Assembly: GCF_032813545.1 (NCBI RefSeq)
Contig: NZ_CP136520.1
Coordinates: 2,908,001-2,972,000 of the forward strand
Length of the DNA stretch: 64,000 nt
Reading direction: 5' to 3'
Origin: Nodosilinea sp. E11
GTDB taxonomy: Bacteria > Cyanobacteriota > Cyanobacteriia > Phormidesmidales > Phormidesmidaceae
The notes under the pieces were generated by a model, which was not told the DNA's origin, made no database searches, and saw nothing but the letters and a program-made list of their open reading frames with translations. Both the position numbers and the translations under genes were made by a program. Of the stretch, positions 9,620 to 18,857 are shown piece after piece (position 1 is the stretch's first letter; each line of letters starts with the position of its first letter).

Positions 9620-12461
9620 TACCGTTTTCCGGGGAAGAAGCCAGCAGCGTTTTAGGTTTTGGCTTAGTCAGGTCGGGGTAGGCCGCCAGGGGCAGGAGCA
9701 GACGACTATGGGTACGGCCATCGTCTAGGGTTGAGAAGCTCATTTCGCCGCCAAGCTGGTCAATCAACATTTTGCAAATGGCCAGGTGTAGTCCCGGTGA
9801 GCCATCGAGGAGCGATGGAGCCAGCACATCCAGGGGATGGCCCTGCTGAAGCTCATCGATCAGGCGGGGCGGGCAATTGCCATCGTCGGTAATTGAAAGC
9901 TCGACCCAGTCGAGGTTGAGCACCCGGCACCAGAGGTCAATACGCCCTCCCAGAGGAGAACGATTGCAGGCAGCGGCCATAACCTCATAGAGAATCAGCT
10001 CTAGCTTGAGCATGTCGCCCCCCAGCACTACATTGCTCTCGTTGTGCACCTTAGACCATAACTGACGGGCCTCTAAAATGGGGTTGATGCGCTCTACTAA
10101 GCGATTAAGCAGGCTGACTAGGGGCATGGTTTGATACTGATTATGGAGCTGCCAACGCTCGCCTACCAATAACTCCTCAGCTGTATCTAGAACCGCGACA
10201 ATCTGACCATGAAGCAGCTGAAGGTCGCTGCTCAGAGTGCTATCTCGACCGTGCAGGTGGTCTAGATCTTGAGCTAGCTTACCGAGAACCCGGTAGAGAT
10301 CTTCAAGCCGATGGTGCTTATACCAGTTGAGATTTTCCAGCTCCTGGCGCTGCTGGGTGAGCATAGTGGTCATCGACAGATGACGGCGCGACCAAGCTAG
10401 CTGACTGGTGAGTAATTTAAAGATGGTCAGGTGGTGATTAGCCCACTGCCAGTGGGGGGGTGAAACCACCACTATGACCCCAGTCACCAGGTGAACCGGG
10501 GCGGTGCGCAGGGCAGTGATGAGCAGCCGACTACCCGGTGGAGCGGTGAACCAATCAGCGGTCTCGGCAGGCAATTCCTCTACGGTAAGGGGCAGCATAC
10601 CATCGGTTTGCAGCGCCCAGTTAATCACCGCATCGGCCCCTATGGAAATCGGGTGATTGGTTTTCACCTGCACGCTGGCATTTTGGCTGGCCACTTGGGT
10701 AACCTCGGCGGTCATGCTACCGGGGTGCCAGCTGATTAGCAGCACCATGGAGCTTTGGAGGAGCTGCATGATGTGCTGGAGAGTGACCTGCTCCACCTGA
10801 TCGGAGTGCAGCCCTTTGTGCAACGACTGCAGCCCCCACTGAATTGACTCATAGACATGCTGCTGCTGATCGAGTTGGCGCTGCAACTGCCACTGGTGCA
10901 ATATCACCCCGATCTGTCGGGCTACGGCCTCAAACAGGGACTGTTCGATCGAGGTCCACTGGCGGCTAATGCGATCGCAGATCATGACGATACCTTCGGG
11001 GGCCTGGCCTGGGGCCACATTACTAATCAGTACGGCCTGGGCACCGAGTTCGAGTAGGTAAGGTCGCCAGGCCATCAGCTTGAGGTTGGTGCTCAAACTA
11101 TCAATGCTCACGGCGGAGGGGCTGCGCTCTAGCATTTGCCAATCGACATCGTCGAGGCAGGGCCACAGCATGGGCACCCCCCGAGGTCGGCTGGCTTGGC
11201 TTTGAAAGCAGAGGTCATAGCCGTTGCGATCGGGGTTGAACAGGAGAACAAAAAACTGCTGAATGGCGAGGCGAGCTTGCAGCACCGTAAAGCAGGTTTG
11301 CAGCGTGTGTTGCCAGTCAGCATCGCCGTGAATGCCCTGGATCACCCCGGTAGTGAGGTGCAGGTCAAGCTCAATTTGGCGACTGCTCTCGCGGGCAGTG
11401 GCGGCGGGTAAGGCCAAACTGAGCAGTTGGGCAGCGCCAATTAAGAACTGTTTCTCCACCTCTTTCCAAATTCGGGGCAGGTTACCTTCTACCGAGACAA
11501 AGCCGATCAGGTCGCCCTGCTGACTAATGGGGGCAACCAAAAGCGACTGGGCATGAATGTGCTGCATGAGGCGATCGGAGACAATGGTCTTGAGCGCCCC
11601 CTTGCTTTCGACCACGACCACTAGCTGTTGGTTACACAGGGCCTGGTAGAGACCCCGCACTTCATCGACAGCAATATGGGCGTTGGGGTCAGGCTCTTGG
11701 GTGGTGGGGCGTAGGGCCAAGGCGGGCATGCGTTGCCAGAAGTAGTTGCCTTTCGGCTCAAACCAAAAGATGCGGGCGCGGTGGGGTGAAATAAACCGCT
11801 GAACTTCGCGCAACACCTCTTTAAGCTGACTGTCGACATCGGGCAAGTTGCCCAGGCTGCCAATGAGCCCTAGCAAGGGCTGATCTAAGCGCTTAGTCTG
11901 CTGACGCTGCTGGTCGGCCTCAAAGTGGTGCAGGGCTTCAGCCAGCTCGCCCATCACAATGGCTAAGTACGATCGCTCACCCAGAGAGGCACTCTTGCCC
12001 CAATCAGGAGACGCCAGCACCAGCAGCCCAAAACACACATCCTGGTGCTTGATGGGAAAAATAATCGCACTCTGCAACGCCAGCTGCTTGGCAATGGTGC
12101 CCCACTCCCCCGCCCGAATTTCATTTTGCAGGTCGGCCACAATCAGGGGGCGCTGTTGAATCACCACCTGCTCCATCACATCCCCAGAGGTGAGGTTGAT
12201 CATGGTGCGAATCGATCGCATTTGGCTGGGGCTATGGCAGCCTTTGGTCAGTAGGCGCTGGTTGATGCGATCGTACCGCCCGATCCAAGCCACCTCAAAG
12301 GCCAGCTCTTGGTGCACATGATCGAGGGCCAAAGTCATCGCCTCTTCTGGCGTAGTCGTACTCCGCAGCGCCTTGAGTAGGCGCGACAGGGCCATGATCT
12401 TTTGGTCGTGATGCTCGTAGGGGGAATCGTTGGATCGCAATTGCGCCATTGACGTCAACAA
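9603..12461 (-). CDS. Multi-GAF sensor protein with histidine-kinase-like ATPase end
   Basis: This 952-residue cytosolic protein has an N-terminal GAF domain (about 25-180, with FPIKHQDVCFGLLVLASP). At least two more GAF-like regions follow (about 205-350 and 375-530), and a weaker one lies at about 540-690. A helical segment at about 705-790 occupies the dimerisation position, but I see no clear phospho-acceptor H-box. Residues about 825-930 resemble a HATPase_c domain: SITDDGNCPP could be the D-x-G box and SPGLHLAICKMLIDQLGG the G2 region. The N-box is poorly conserved, so it may be a degenerate kinase. The start is either TTG at 12461, close to a GAGGAG, or ATG at 12449. No adjacent regulator is cotranscribed. 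The ligand is unknown; cyanobacterial GAFs often bind bilins, but I see no obvious bilin cysteine motif. Confidence 0.8.
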   Translation of the reverse strand: MLTSMAQLRSNDSPYEHHDQKIMALSRLLKALRSTTTPEEAMTLALDHVHQELAFEVAWIGRYDRINQRLLTKGCHSPSQMRSIRTMINLTSGDVMEQVVIQQRPLIVADLQNEIRAGEWGTIAKQLALQSAIIFPIKHQDVCFGLLVLASPDWGKSASLGERSYLAIVMGELAEALHHFEADQQRQQTKRLDQPLLGLIGSLGNLPDVDSQLKEVLREVQRFISPHRARIFWFEPKGNYFWQRMPALALRPTTQEPDPNAHIAVDEVRGLYQALCNQQLVVVVESKGALKTIVSDRLMQHIHAQSLLVAPISQQGDLIGFVSVEGNLPRIWKEVEKQFLIGAAQLLSLALPAATARESSRQIELDLHLTTGVIQGIHGDADWQHTLQTCFTVLQARLAIQQFFVLLFNPDRNGYDLCFQSQASRPRGVPMLWPCLDDVDWQMLERSPSAVSIDSLSTNLKLMAWRPYLLELGAQAVLISNVAPGQAPEGIVMICDRISRQWTSIEQSLFEAVARQIGVILHQWQLQRQLDQQQHVYESIQWGLQSLHKGLHSDQVEQVTLQHIMQLLQSSMVLLISWHPGSMTAEVTQVASQNASVQVKTNHPISIGADAVINWALQTDGMLPLTVEELPAETADWFTAPPGSRLLITALRTAPVHLVTGVIVVVSPPHWQWANHHLTIFKLLTSQLAWSRRHLSMTTMLTQQRQELENLNWYKHHRLEDLYRVLGKLAQDLDHLHGRDSTLSSDLQLLHGQIVAVLDTAEELLVGERWQLHNQYQTMPLVSLLNRLVERINPILEARQLWSKVHNESNVVLGGDMLKLELILYEVMAAACNRSPLGGRIDLWCRVLNLDWVELSITDDGNCPPRLIDELQQGHPLDVLAPSLLDGSPGLHLAICKMLIDQLGGEMSFSTLDDGRTHSRLLLPLAAYPDLTKPKPKTLLASSPENGKPSLT

Positions 12462-12838
12462 ACTCCTCGGTTGCAGGAAAGGGATAAGCAGGCAAAACGT
12501 CTAGCCCGGTGTCTTAGCAGACCCGATGCCCGACCCCCAGAATTAACCCAGGGTGCTAACCTAACCGCCCACTCAAACCCGACCAGGTTCTTCGACAAGA
12601 CCTTGACTTACCGGGCTATGGCGGTCGTGATTGCTGTAGACTCCACCCAGATCTGCTCAGTGATCACAAGCAACCCATGAGGGCTGCTTTAATGAAAGAA
12701 GACTGCAAGACCAGCACAGCCCTCTTAACCTCAAGACCACCAACCGTTGTGCTCACCTGGCGTGCTCCTTGGTGCAAAAAGCCACAGACAGCCAGAATTA
12801 TGCCTGTAGCCTGAATATCAGTTTACCCCGCCCGCCGT
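12462..12838. other. Intergenic region between divergent sensor gene and pyrD
   Basis: These 377 bases separate two divergent genes. A 69-codon plus-strand frame at 12471-12680 has no family resemblance. No repeat, RNA gene or clear promoter is visible to me. Confidence 0.4.
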
Positions 12839-13999
12839 TTGCATTCACCAATACAGTCTGTGAAAGATCCCTACCGTCAGATTGTGCGCCCGCTGCTATT
12901 TCACGGCGTCACCCTAGATCCTGAGTTCCTCCACCGCCGCGCGATTAACCTGCTGACCTGGCTGGGTCAATCTCAAAAGTCAGGGGTGGCGGCCCAAGCC
13001 CACCCCTGGCTACGGCAGCAATTTTGCCTTGCCGACCCCCGCCTGGCTCAGACCTACTGGGGACTGCCGTTTGCTAACCCCTTGGGCCTAGCGGCAGGGT
13101 TTGATAAAGATGGTGAAGCGGCCCCAGTCTGGCCTCTGATGGGCTTTGGCTTTGCCGAGTTAGGCACCGTCACTCGCCACCCGCAGCCGGGCAATCCCCA
13201 ACCCCGCCTATTTCGGCTGGTGAAGGATGAGGCAGTGCTTAACCGCATGGGCTTCAATAACCACGGTGCAGCGGCCCTGGCAAAACGACTGGCCACCTAC
13301 TGGGCCTCGGCCCGGCCCACCGTGCCCATCGGGATTAACCTGGGTAAGTCTAAGGTGACGGAGCTAGCCGATGCCGCTGAAGACTATCGGTTTAGCTTTC
13401 AGCAGCTCTACCCCTACGGCGATTACTTTGTAGTGAATGTGTCGTCGCCCAATACGCCAGGGCTAAGGTCGCTACAGGCCACCGACCAACTCGCGCCCAT
13501 TTTGGCCGCCCTGCAGGAAGAGAACCGAGATCACAAGCCCATTCTGGTCAAAATTGCCCCTGACCTCGCCTATCCTGACCTTGATGCGGTAATTGATCTG
13601 GCCCTAGCCCACGGTCTAGCGGGCATTATTGCCACCAATACCACCATTGCTCGTACCGGGCTACAAACCAAAACCCTGCTACAAACCGGCAACGCCGTTG
13701 CTGAAGAAGCGGGGGGAATTAGCGGTGCTCCTCTGCGGCAGCGCTCTACCGCCATCATTCATTACATTTACCAGCGCACCGAAGGCAAACTACCGATTGT
13801 GGGGGTAGGGGGGATTTTTACCGCTGCCGATGCCTGGGAAAAGATTGCTGCCGGGGCCAGCTTGCTCCAGGTCTATACCGGTTGGATCTATGAAGGCCCA
13901 TGGATGGCGCGCCGAATATTGGAAGGCTTGTTGACCCAGTTGGAAGAGCACCGGCTGACCACCATCGCCGAGGCGGTAGGGCTGAGCCACCGGAGTTAA
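12839..13999 (+). CDS. pyrD: Dihydroorotate dehydrogenase (quinone), class 2
   Basis: FMN enzyme that oxidises dihydroorotate to orotate in pyrimidine synthesis and passes the electrons to quinone at the membrane. The 386 residues include the N-terminal helical extension (about 1-70) that marks the membrane-associated class 2. Conserved stretches are [42 protein letters not shown] and [12 protein letters not shown]; the latter carries the class 2 catalytic serine. [19 protein letters not shown] is the FMN phosphate region. The frame opens at TTG 12839 and an in-frame GTG lies at 12860; neither has a good ribosome binding site, so the start is uncertain by 7 codons. Confidence 0.96.
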   Translation: MHSPIQSVKDPYRQIVRPLLFHGVTLDPEFLHRRAINLLTWLGQSQKSGVAAQAHPWLRQQFCLADPRLAQTYWGLPFANPLGLAAGFDKDGEAAPVWPLMGFGFAELGTVTRHPQPGNPQPRLFRLVKDEAVLNRMGFNNHGAAALAKRLATYWASARPTVPIGINLGKSKVTELADAAEDYRFSFQQLYPYGDYFVVNVSSPNTPGLRSLQATDQLAPILAALQEENRDHKPILVKIAPDLAYPDLDAVIDLALAHGLAGIIATNTTIARTGLQTKTLLQTGNAVAEEAGGISGAPLRQRSTAIIHYIYQRTEGKLPIVGVGGIFTAADAWEKIAAGASLLQVYTGWIYEGPWMARRILEGLLTQLEEHRLTTIAEAVGLSHRS

Positions 14000-14105
14000 G
14001 CACAGATGCCAATTGGTTTAAATATCGATTTAGGAAGGTGGATTTATTAAAGTGAAAGTCTTAGGTAGGGGCGTAGGCGATTGGGTCAAGACAGGCTAGA
14101 GGCCC

Positions 14106-14164
14106 ATCCCACAAGAGGGTATCCCTTTGATCCTTTGGGGGTCTCTGGGGAAGTCTTGTGGGAT
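14106..14164. terminator. Inverted repeat between pyrD and the small exported protein
   Basis: ATCCCACAAGA at 14106-14116 is a perfect inverted match to TCTTGTGGGAT at 14154-14164, with 37 bases between. It lies between convergent genes, so termination is the simplest role. The long spacer and missing U-tract leave a small repeat element as an alternative. Confidence 0.5.
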
Positions 14165-14204
14165 AACCGTGGCAGCCTGGAGACAACCAGACTTGGGCTA
14201 GAGG

Positions 14205-14546
14205 CTATTTACGGCCTGGGGTAATTTTTTCGACCAGATCTTTAGCGTTGTTCACCACCCCCCCTTCCTCGGGGTTTTGTTGACGGTACTGCTTGAGATT
14301 GGCTTTGTATGCTTTCTGCACCCCGTTGGGGTCGTCGATCACATCTAGGGCTTCTTCGTAGGCCTGCTCTCGGGGTTCTTCAGTCATCACCTGATCGACT
14401 GGGGTAGAGGGGCTTTGGGCTTGGGCCGCGTAGGCAGGCTGGTGGGCCATCATCAGCCAGCTAGTGATGCTGGCGAAACCCAGCAATACGAGCGATCGCA
14501 AACGACGGCTAGAGACTGATTGAATCAACGAGATCAGACGTTGCAT
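14205..14546 (-). CDS. Small exported protein, low-temperature-induced-like
   Basis: This 113-residue protein has a basic N-terminus (MQRLISLIQSVSSRRLR), a hydrophobic core (about 18-36) and a likely signal cleavage after AYA near residue 40. The mature part is short, hydrophilic and acidic, with the helix-like stretch YEEALDVIDDPNGVQKAYKANLKQYRQ. It resembles cyanobacterial proteins annotated as low-temperature-induced, but that label carries no biochemical function. It probably sits in the periplasm or thylakoid lumen. It has its own upstream region of almost 400 bases and no operon partner. Confidence 0.75.
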   Translation of the reverse strand: MQRLISLIQSVSSRRLRSLVLLGFASITSWLMMAHQPAYAAQAQSPSTPVDQVMTEEPREQAYEEALDVIDDPNGVQKAYKANLKQYRQQNPEEGGVVNNAKDLVEKITPGRK

Positions 14547-14959
14547 AGGGACTCCTAATGCTGGGGATAGTGGGACTTATCGTAGAAAACTGCGTTTTTG
14601 CAGAAAATTGAGGGGAATATGGTCTCTTGATGACAAAAACTAGCTTAAGCTGTATATTACGCAACCAATTGTCCCTGTTGCTCTACCGACAGACATAGGT
14701 TGTCGGCTGAGATTTACTGAGCATAGGCGAGTTGCAGCAGCGGCAATCTAGCCCGATCGGCTGGTTAGCACGGCATTTTAGAATTGTGAAACCCCTCTGG
14801 TGCGGTTTCTGCCTAGGTACCCCGATCGTTTACGGCGGGAATCGGCTGCTGTAGGATAAGGCTTGCGTAAATTTCGGCCAGGTTCAGGCATTAGCGCTCG
14901 ATTGATGCAGCGATCTAGGGCTCGGGCTTCCGGAAAACTTGGTCTATCGTGCCGTTGCC
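14547..14959. other. Intergenic region between divergent genes
   Basis: These roughly 410 bases hold the upstream regions of the small exported protein gene (-) and the glycosyltransferase (+). A short CTGCGTTTTTGCAG palindrome lies near 14590. I see no gene in it. Confidence 0.4.
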
Positions 14960-16252
14960 ATGGTTCCTCAATCCCCGTTGCAGAAGCTTCAGTCTTGCCC
15001 TAGCGGCCCATTGCAAATTCTGCCCCTGGCAGCGCTAGGCACGATCCCGAGAGGCGTTGTAGACAGAGACGCAGTAGACAAAGGCACGACCGAGACCCGG
15101 TTTGATTTGAAGACCGTGACGCTGTCGTTAGCCATACCGACCTACAACGAGGGTCAAAATATTGGCCCGCTGGTACAGCGCTTAACAGCGCTGCTCGATG
15201 CGGCTTTGCCCAATGACTACGAGCTGATCGTAGTCGATGACGACAGCCCCGATTTAACTTGGCAGCAGGCGCTAGCCTTGACGGCTACCTACCCCCAGCT
15301 GCGAGTGATGCGTCGCCAGGGGGAGCGCGGGCTGTCTTCGGCGGTGATTCGAGGCTGGCAGGGGGCTCGCGGGCAAATATTGGGCGTCATTGATGCCGAC
15401 TTACAGCATCCGCCAGAGGTGCTGCTTGGGTTGCTAGAGGCGATTCAACAGGGAGCAGATTTGGCCGTAGGCAGTCGCCATGTGGAGGGCGGCGGCGTTA
15501 GCGAGTGGAGTCTGGCTCGGCGGGTGCTGTCGCGGGGGGCACAAACCGTAGGGCTGCTGCTGCTGCCCAATGTGGTAGGCCGGGTGAGCGACCCTATGAG
15601 TGGTTACTTTATGGTGCGGCGAGAGGCGATCGCTGGCCCCCTGCTCAACCCCAAGGGCTACAAGATTTTGCTAGAGGTGCTAGGGCGCGGCGACATCGGT
15701 GCGATCGCTGAGGTGGGCTACGTGTTTCAGGAGCGCCGGGAGGGGGCTAGTAAGGTCACCTGGCGGCAGTACATCGACTACATTCACCACCTGCTGCGGC
15801 TGCGGCTGGGGGGCAAGCTGTCACAACTGCACCAGCGGTTTCCCATGCAGCGGTTTGTGCGATTTGGGGTGGTGGGCCTGAGCGGCGTGGTGGTGGATAT
15901 GGTGATTCTCTACCTGCTGCACAGCACTCTGGGGCTGCCGTTGACCCGCAGCAAAATTATGGCGGCTGAGGTAGCGATTATTAACAACTTTATTTGGAAT
16001 GATGCCTGGACCTTTGCCGATGTCAGCATGCTGCAAAAGGGGTGGTCGGCTCGGCTAAAGCGGTTTTTCAAGTTCAATGCGATTTGCTTGGCGGGTCTCG
16101 TACTCAATGTGCTAATGCTGAGAGTCATCTATGACCTCGTGTTTGGTCAGCGCTGGCCCTACCTGGCTAACCTGGTGGCGATCGCCATTGTTACTTTCTG
16201 GAATTTTTGGCTCAACCTCAAGCTGAGCTGGCGGGTGACTCAGGTGAAGTGA
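14960..16252 (+). CDS. Dolichyl-phosphate-mannose-synthase-like GT2 with GtrA domain
   Basis: This is a polyprenyl-phosphate glycosyltransferase of about 430 residues. The GT2 catalytic domain (about 50-280) shows LSLAIPTYNEGQNI, the nucleotide-sugar VVDDDSPD, the DxD-type IDADLQHPPE and DPMSGYF. The C-terminal GtrA-like domain (about 295-425) has four hydrophobic helices (FVRFGVVGLSGVVVDMVILYLL onward). Fusions of this kind transfer a sugar to undecaprenyl phosphate and help flip it for glycan or glycolipid decoration. I place the start at ATG 14960 rather than the TTG at 14939, because the extra 7 codons look non-coding. The Pro-rich first 45 residues are poorly conserved. There is no glycan cluster next to it. 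Confidence 0.9.
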   Translation: MVPQSPLQKLQSCPSGPLQILPLAALGTIPRGVVDRDAVDKGTTETRFDLKTVTLSLAIPTYNEGQNIGPLVQRLTALLDAALPNDYELIVVDDDSPDLTWQQALALTATYPQLRVMRRQGERGLSSAVIRGWQGARGQILGVIDADLQHPPEVLLGLLEAIQQGADLAVGSRHVEGGGVSEWSLARRVLSRGAQTVGLLLLPNVVGRVSDPMSGYFMVRREAIAGPLLNPKGYKILLEVLGRGDIGAIAEVGYVFQERREGASKVTWRQYIDYIHHLLRLRLGGKLSQLHQRFPMQRFVRFGVVGLSGVVVDMVILYLLHSTLGLPLTRSKIMAAEVAIINNFIWNDAWTFADVSMLQKGWSARLKRFFKFNAICLAGLVLNVLMLRVIYDLVFGQRWPYLANLVAIAIVTFWNFWLNLKLSWRVTQVK

Positions 16253-16370
16253 GGGGTATCTGGGGTCAGGTCAATGCCGATTGAGCAAGAGTCATCTGCG
16301 CGACAGCGGGCTGCCTGGCATTGAGACCCGCTCACGGCCAGCAATTGTAATATCTAGTCACAGACAAGCC

Positions 16371-18194
16371 CTAAGCTACCGTCTTTGCCTTGTCGGCGAT
16401 CCCCTGATCACCGATCACCAGTCCACCGCTGGTATTTACCCACGACCCCTCGCCCACCTGAGGTACCGGGCGAATGCTGCGGTAGCGGTCTTGGCGAATC
16501 CAGTCCAGCACTGACTGAATTTCAATTGACTTTTCTCCTAAGGTATTGAGCAGGTGCGATCCCAATTCTAGGGCGGCTTCAAACTCGGGCTGCACCACTT
16601 CCCTGGCTCCTAGCTGAGTAAGCACGTCGATTTCTTCGTTGGTGTGCGATCGCGCGATGATATCCAGCTCTGGTGCCCTAAGCAGCGCCCGTTGCAGCAC
16701 CAAACGGGTGGTTGTAGGGTCGGGCAGGGTAATGGCCAGGGCTTTGGCGGTTTCTAGATAGGTTTTCTCCAGCACCAGTTCACTATCGGCGTCGCCGTAG
16801 ACAAAGGGAATTTGCACCAGGGGGGCGTGGCGGTTGCGCAGACGCTGAATCGCGGTTTCGCTGTTTTCGACCACCAGCACCGAATAGCCCCGGCTGAGCA
16901 GCACATTCACCAGCACCTCGCCGACCCGGCCATAGCCCGCCACAATCACGTGGTCGCGAATGTCGCCGGGCACCGACAGCAGTTTGGGTTCTTCCGCCTG
17001 GTTGAGAAAATCCTTGAGCACCGGCAGATTGTGTAGCCAGTCGGCCACCTTGGGGGCCAGGTTAATCCACAGGGGGGTGAGCATCAGCGAAATGGCGATC
17101 GTGCCCAGCAAGAGCGAGTAGCGCTGCTCGGTAATTAGCCCCAGCTCTAGCCCCATTAAGGCCAGCACAAAGGAAAACTCGCCAATTTGGTTGAGGCCAA
17201 AGCTGGCCTTGACCGCCGTTTTGAGCGAATAGCCAAACCTCATCACAATGGGCAAAATAATCAGCGCCTTGCCCACCATGATCAGGGCCACCAGCTCCAA
17301 AATTTTACCCAGGTTGTTGAAAATTAGATGGGGGTCGATCAGCATGCCGATGGAGGCAAAAAACAGGCAGGCAAAGGTGTCGCGCAGGGGTAAAATTTTG
17401 CCCAGGGCCTGATCGGCGTAGTCGATTTCAGAAATCATTAACCCGGCAACAAAGGCCCCCATAGCGATCGAGAGACCCAGGATGGAGGTCACCCAGGCAA
17501 TGCCCAAACAGAGGGCGACTACCGTGAGCAAAAACAGCTCGCTGCTCTCGGTGGCGGCAATGTGCTGAATCAGCGGCGGCACCACCCAGCGGCCCAGGGC
17601 GATCGCCCCCGCCAGAAACAGCCCAAACTTGAGCGCTGCGATCGCCAGGGCTGGCCCTAGGGCATCGGGCTGGTTAAGCACCGGCAGCACCGCCAGCATG
17701 AGGCCTAAGGCAATGTCTTGGGCAATCAGCAGACCCAGCATCACCTGGCCGTGGACCGTGGCGGTTTCGCCGCGATCGGTCAGGGTTTTGAGTACCACCG
17801 CTGTGGATGACAGCGACAACACCAGCCCCAGGAAAATGCCCTGAAGCACCGAATCGGCTGTGCCTGACAACAGCGACACCGAACACACCAGCAGCGTGGT
17901 GAGGCCAATTTGTAGCAGGCTGCCCTTGAGGGCGATCGCCCTTACCCGTTGTAGCTCCGTGAGCGAAAATTCGACCCCCAGAGCAAACAGCAAAAAGGCA
18001 ATGCCCACCTCCGCCAGCCCCTGAATTTGCTCTACGTCGGTCTGAAGGCCCAGGCCAAAGGGGCCAATCACCAGTCCGGTGAGCAGGTAGCCCAGCAGGG
18101 CGGGCTGCTTGAGGCGATGGGCAATATAGCCGCCAATAGCAGAACACCCCAAGGCCAGGGTGAGATCAAGGACGAAGTTTGGTTCAGCGGTCAT
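16371..18194 (-). CDS. KefB-type cation:proton antiporter with RCK domain
   Basis: CPA2-family antiporter of 607 residues that exchanges K+ or Na+ for H+ across the membrane. Residues about 5-385 form roughly 12 membrane segments, including ALLGYLLTGLVIGPFGLG near the N-terminus and the unwound-helix region near SLSSTAVVLKTL. Residues about 415-535 are a TrkA-N/RCK nucleotide-binding domain (HVIVAGYGRVGEVLVNVLLSRG, with the GxGxxG motif), so gating by NAD(H) or a similar nucleotide is likely. The C-terminal tail of about 60 residues is soluble. A CCCCCTG/CAGGGGG pairing lies in its upstream leader at 18251-18276. Ion selectivity cannot be read from the sequence. Confidence 0.92.
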   Translation of the reverse strand: MTAEPNFVLDLTLALGCSAIGGYIAHRLKQPALLGYLLTGLVIGPFGLGLQTDVEQIQGLAEVGIAFLLFALGVEFSLTELQRVRAIALKGSLLQIGLTTLLVCSVSLLSGTADSVLQGIFLGLVLSLSSTAVVLKTLTDRGETATVHGQVMLGLLIAQDIALGLMLAVLPVLNQPDALGPALAIAALKFGLFLAGAIALGRWVVPPLIQHIAATESSELFLLTVVALCLGIAWVTSILGLSIAMGAFVAGLMISEIDYADQALGKILPLRDTFACLFFASIGMLIDPHLIFNNLGKILELVALIMVGKALIILPIVMRFGYSLKTAVKASFGLNQIGEFSFVLALMGLELGLITEQRYSLLLGTIAISLMLTPLWINLAPKVADWLHNLPVLKDFLNQAEEPKLLSVPGDIRDHVIVAGYGRVGEVLVNVLLSRGYSVLVVENSETAIQRLRNRHAPLVQIPFVYGDADSELVLEKTYLETAKALAITLPDPTTTRLVLQRALLRAPELDIIARSHTNEEIDVLTQLGAREVVQPEFEAALELGSHLLNTLGEKSIEIQSVLDWIRQDRYRSIRPVPQVGEGSWVNTSGGLVIGDQGIADKAKTVA

Positions 18195-18857
18195 ATAGGG
18201 GCGCGGTAGGGCAATGAACTCAGTGTCTGTAGGCAGCAGAGTCTACAAAACCCCCTGCACCAGTAGACACAGGGGGCATACAAGCAGTCAGAGAATGCCA
18301 GGGAGGTTGCGTTTCCCCAACGTGATCGATCAGCTAATTAAAGCAGCTAGATGCTCAGCTTCTATTGTCACCAATTGGGGGTGAGTATGCTATCAAAAGC
18401 GTGATTTCAGCCCAGTTTCTCCCCTAAACAGGACTTGAGCTCGCACTGTTCAAACTTGGCTGGAGACTGCCTCGATCGCGATCGCGCCCTTGACGCCAAT
18501 TTTCTGCGCAGTTACGATGCTCTTGTTGTGCAATTTTGCGCCGTCACCGTTTGATGTTGTCTTTGCAGCTATCCCTCGCCCCTCTCTTCAGCCTGCTACT
18601 AGGGCTGGGACTGCTGCTGCGCCTTGGGCGCAACTAATTTTTAAAACAAAGGCGAAATGCCCTGAATAGTTTCCCTCCCCAGGTCCCAGGCTTTGCCTAG
18701 ACCTAACTACCGCATGGGAGTTCTGGCAAAGCAGCCTTTGCAGCTGAAAAATGCTGGTGACTTTTAGGCCCTATAGGGTGGGAAATGCCCACCATCCCGC
18801 CAGGTGATGTTTAGAAATCACCCAAGTATTGCTATCTAATATTCGAGAGATCTCCCC
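18195..18857. other. Long intergenic region with a candidate hydrophobic micro-ORF
   Basis: These 663 bases lie between divergent antiporter and leuA genes. They hold a GC-rich hairpin at 18251-18276, an ATG-initiated 27-codon hydrophobic frame at 18554-18637 without a ribosome binding site, and a copy of the GGTGGGC palindromic repeat at 18774-18794. I see no larger gene. Confidence 0.5.
18774..18794. repeat. Dispersed palindromic repeat, copy 2 (inverted)
   Basis: TAGGGTGGGAAATGCCCACCA is the reverse-complement orientation of the repeat at 1-22 and 25424-25445, with a changed centre. It lies 64 bases before the leuA start and could fold in that leader. Confidence 0.65.
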
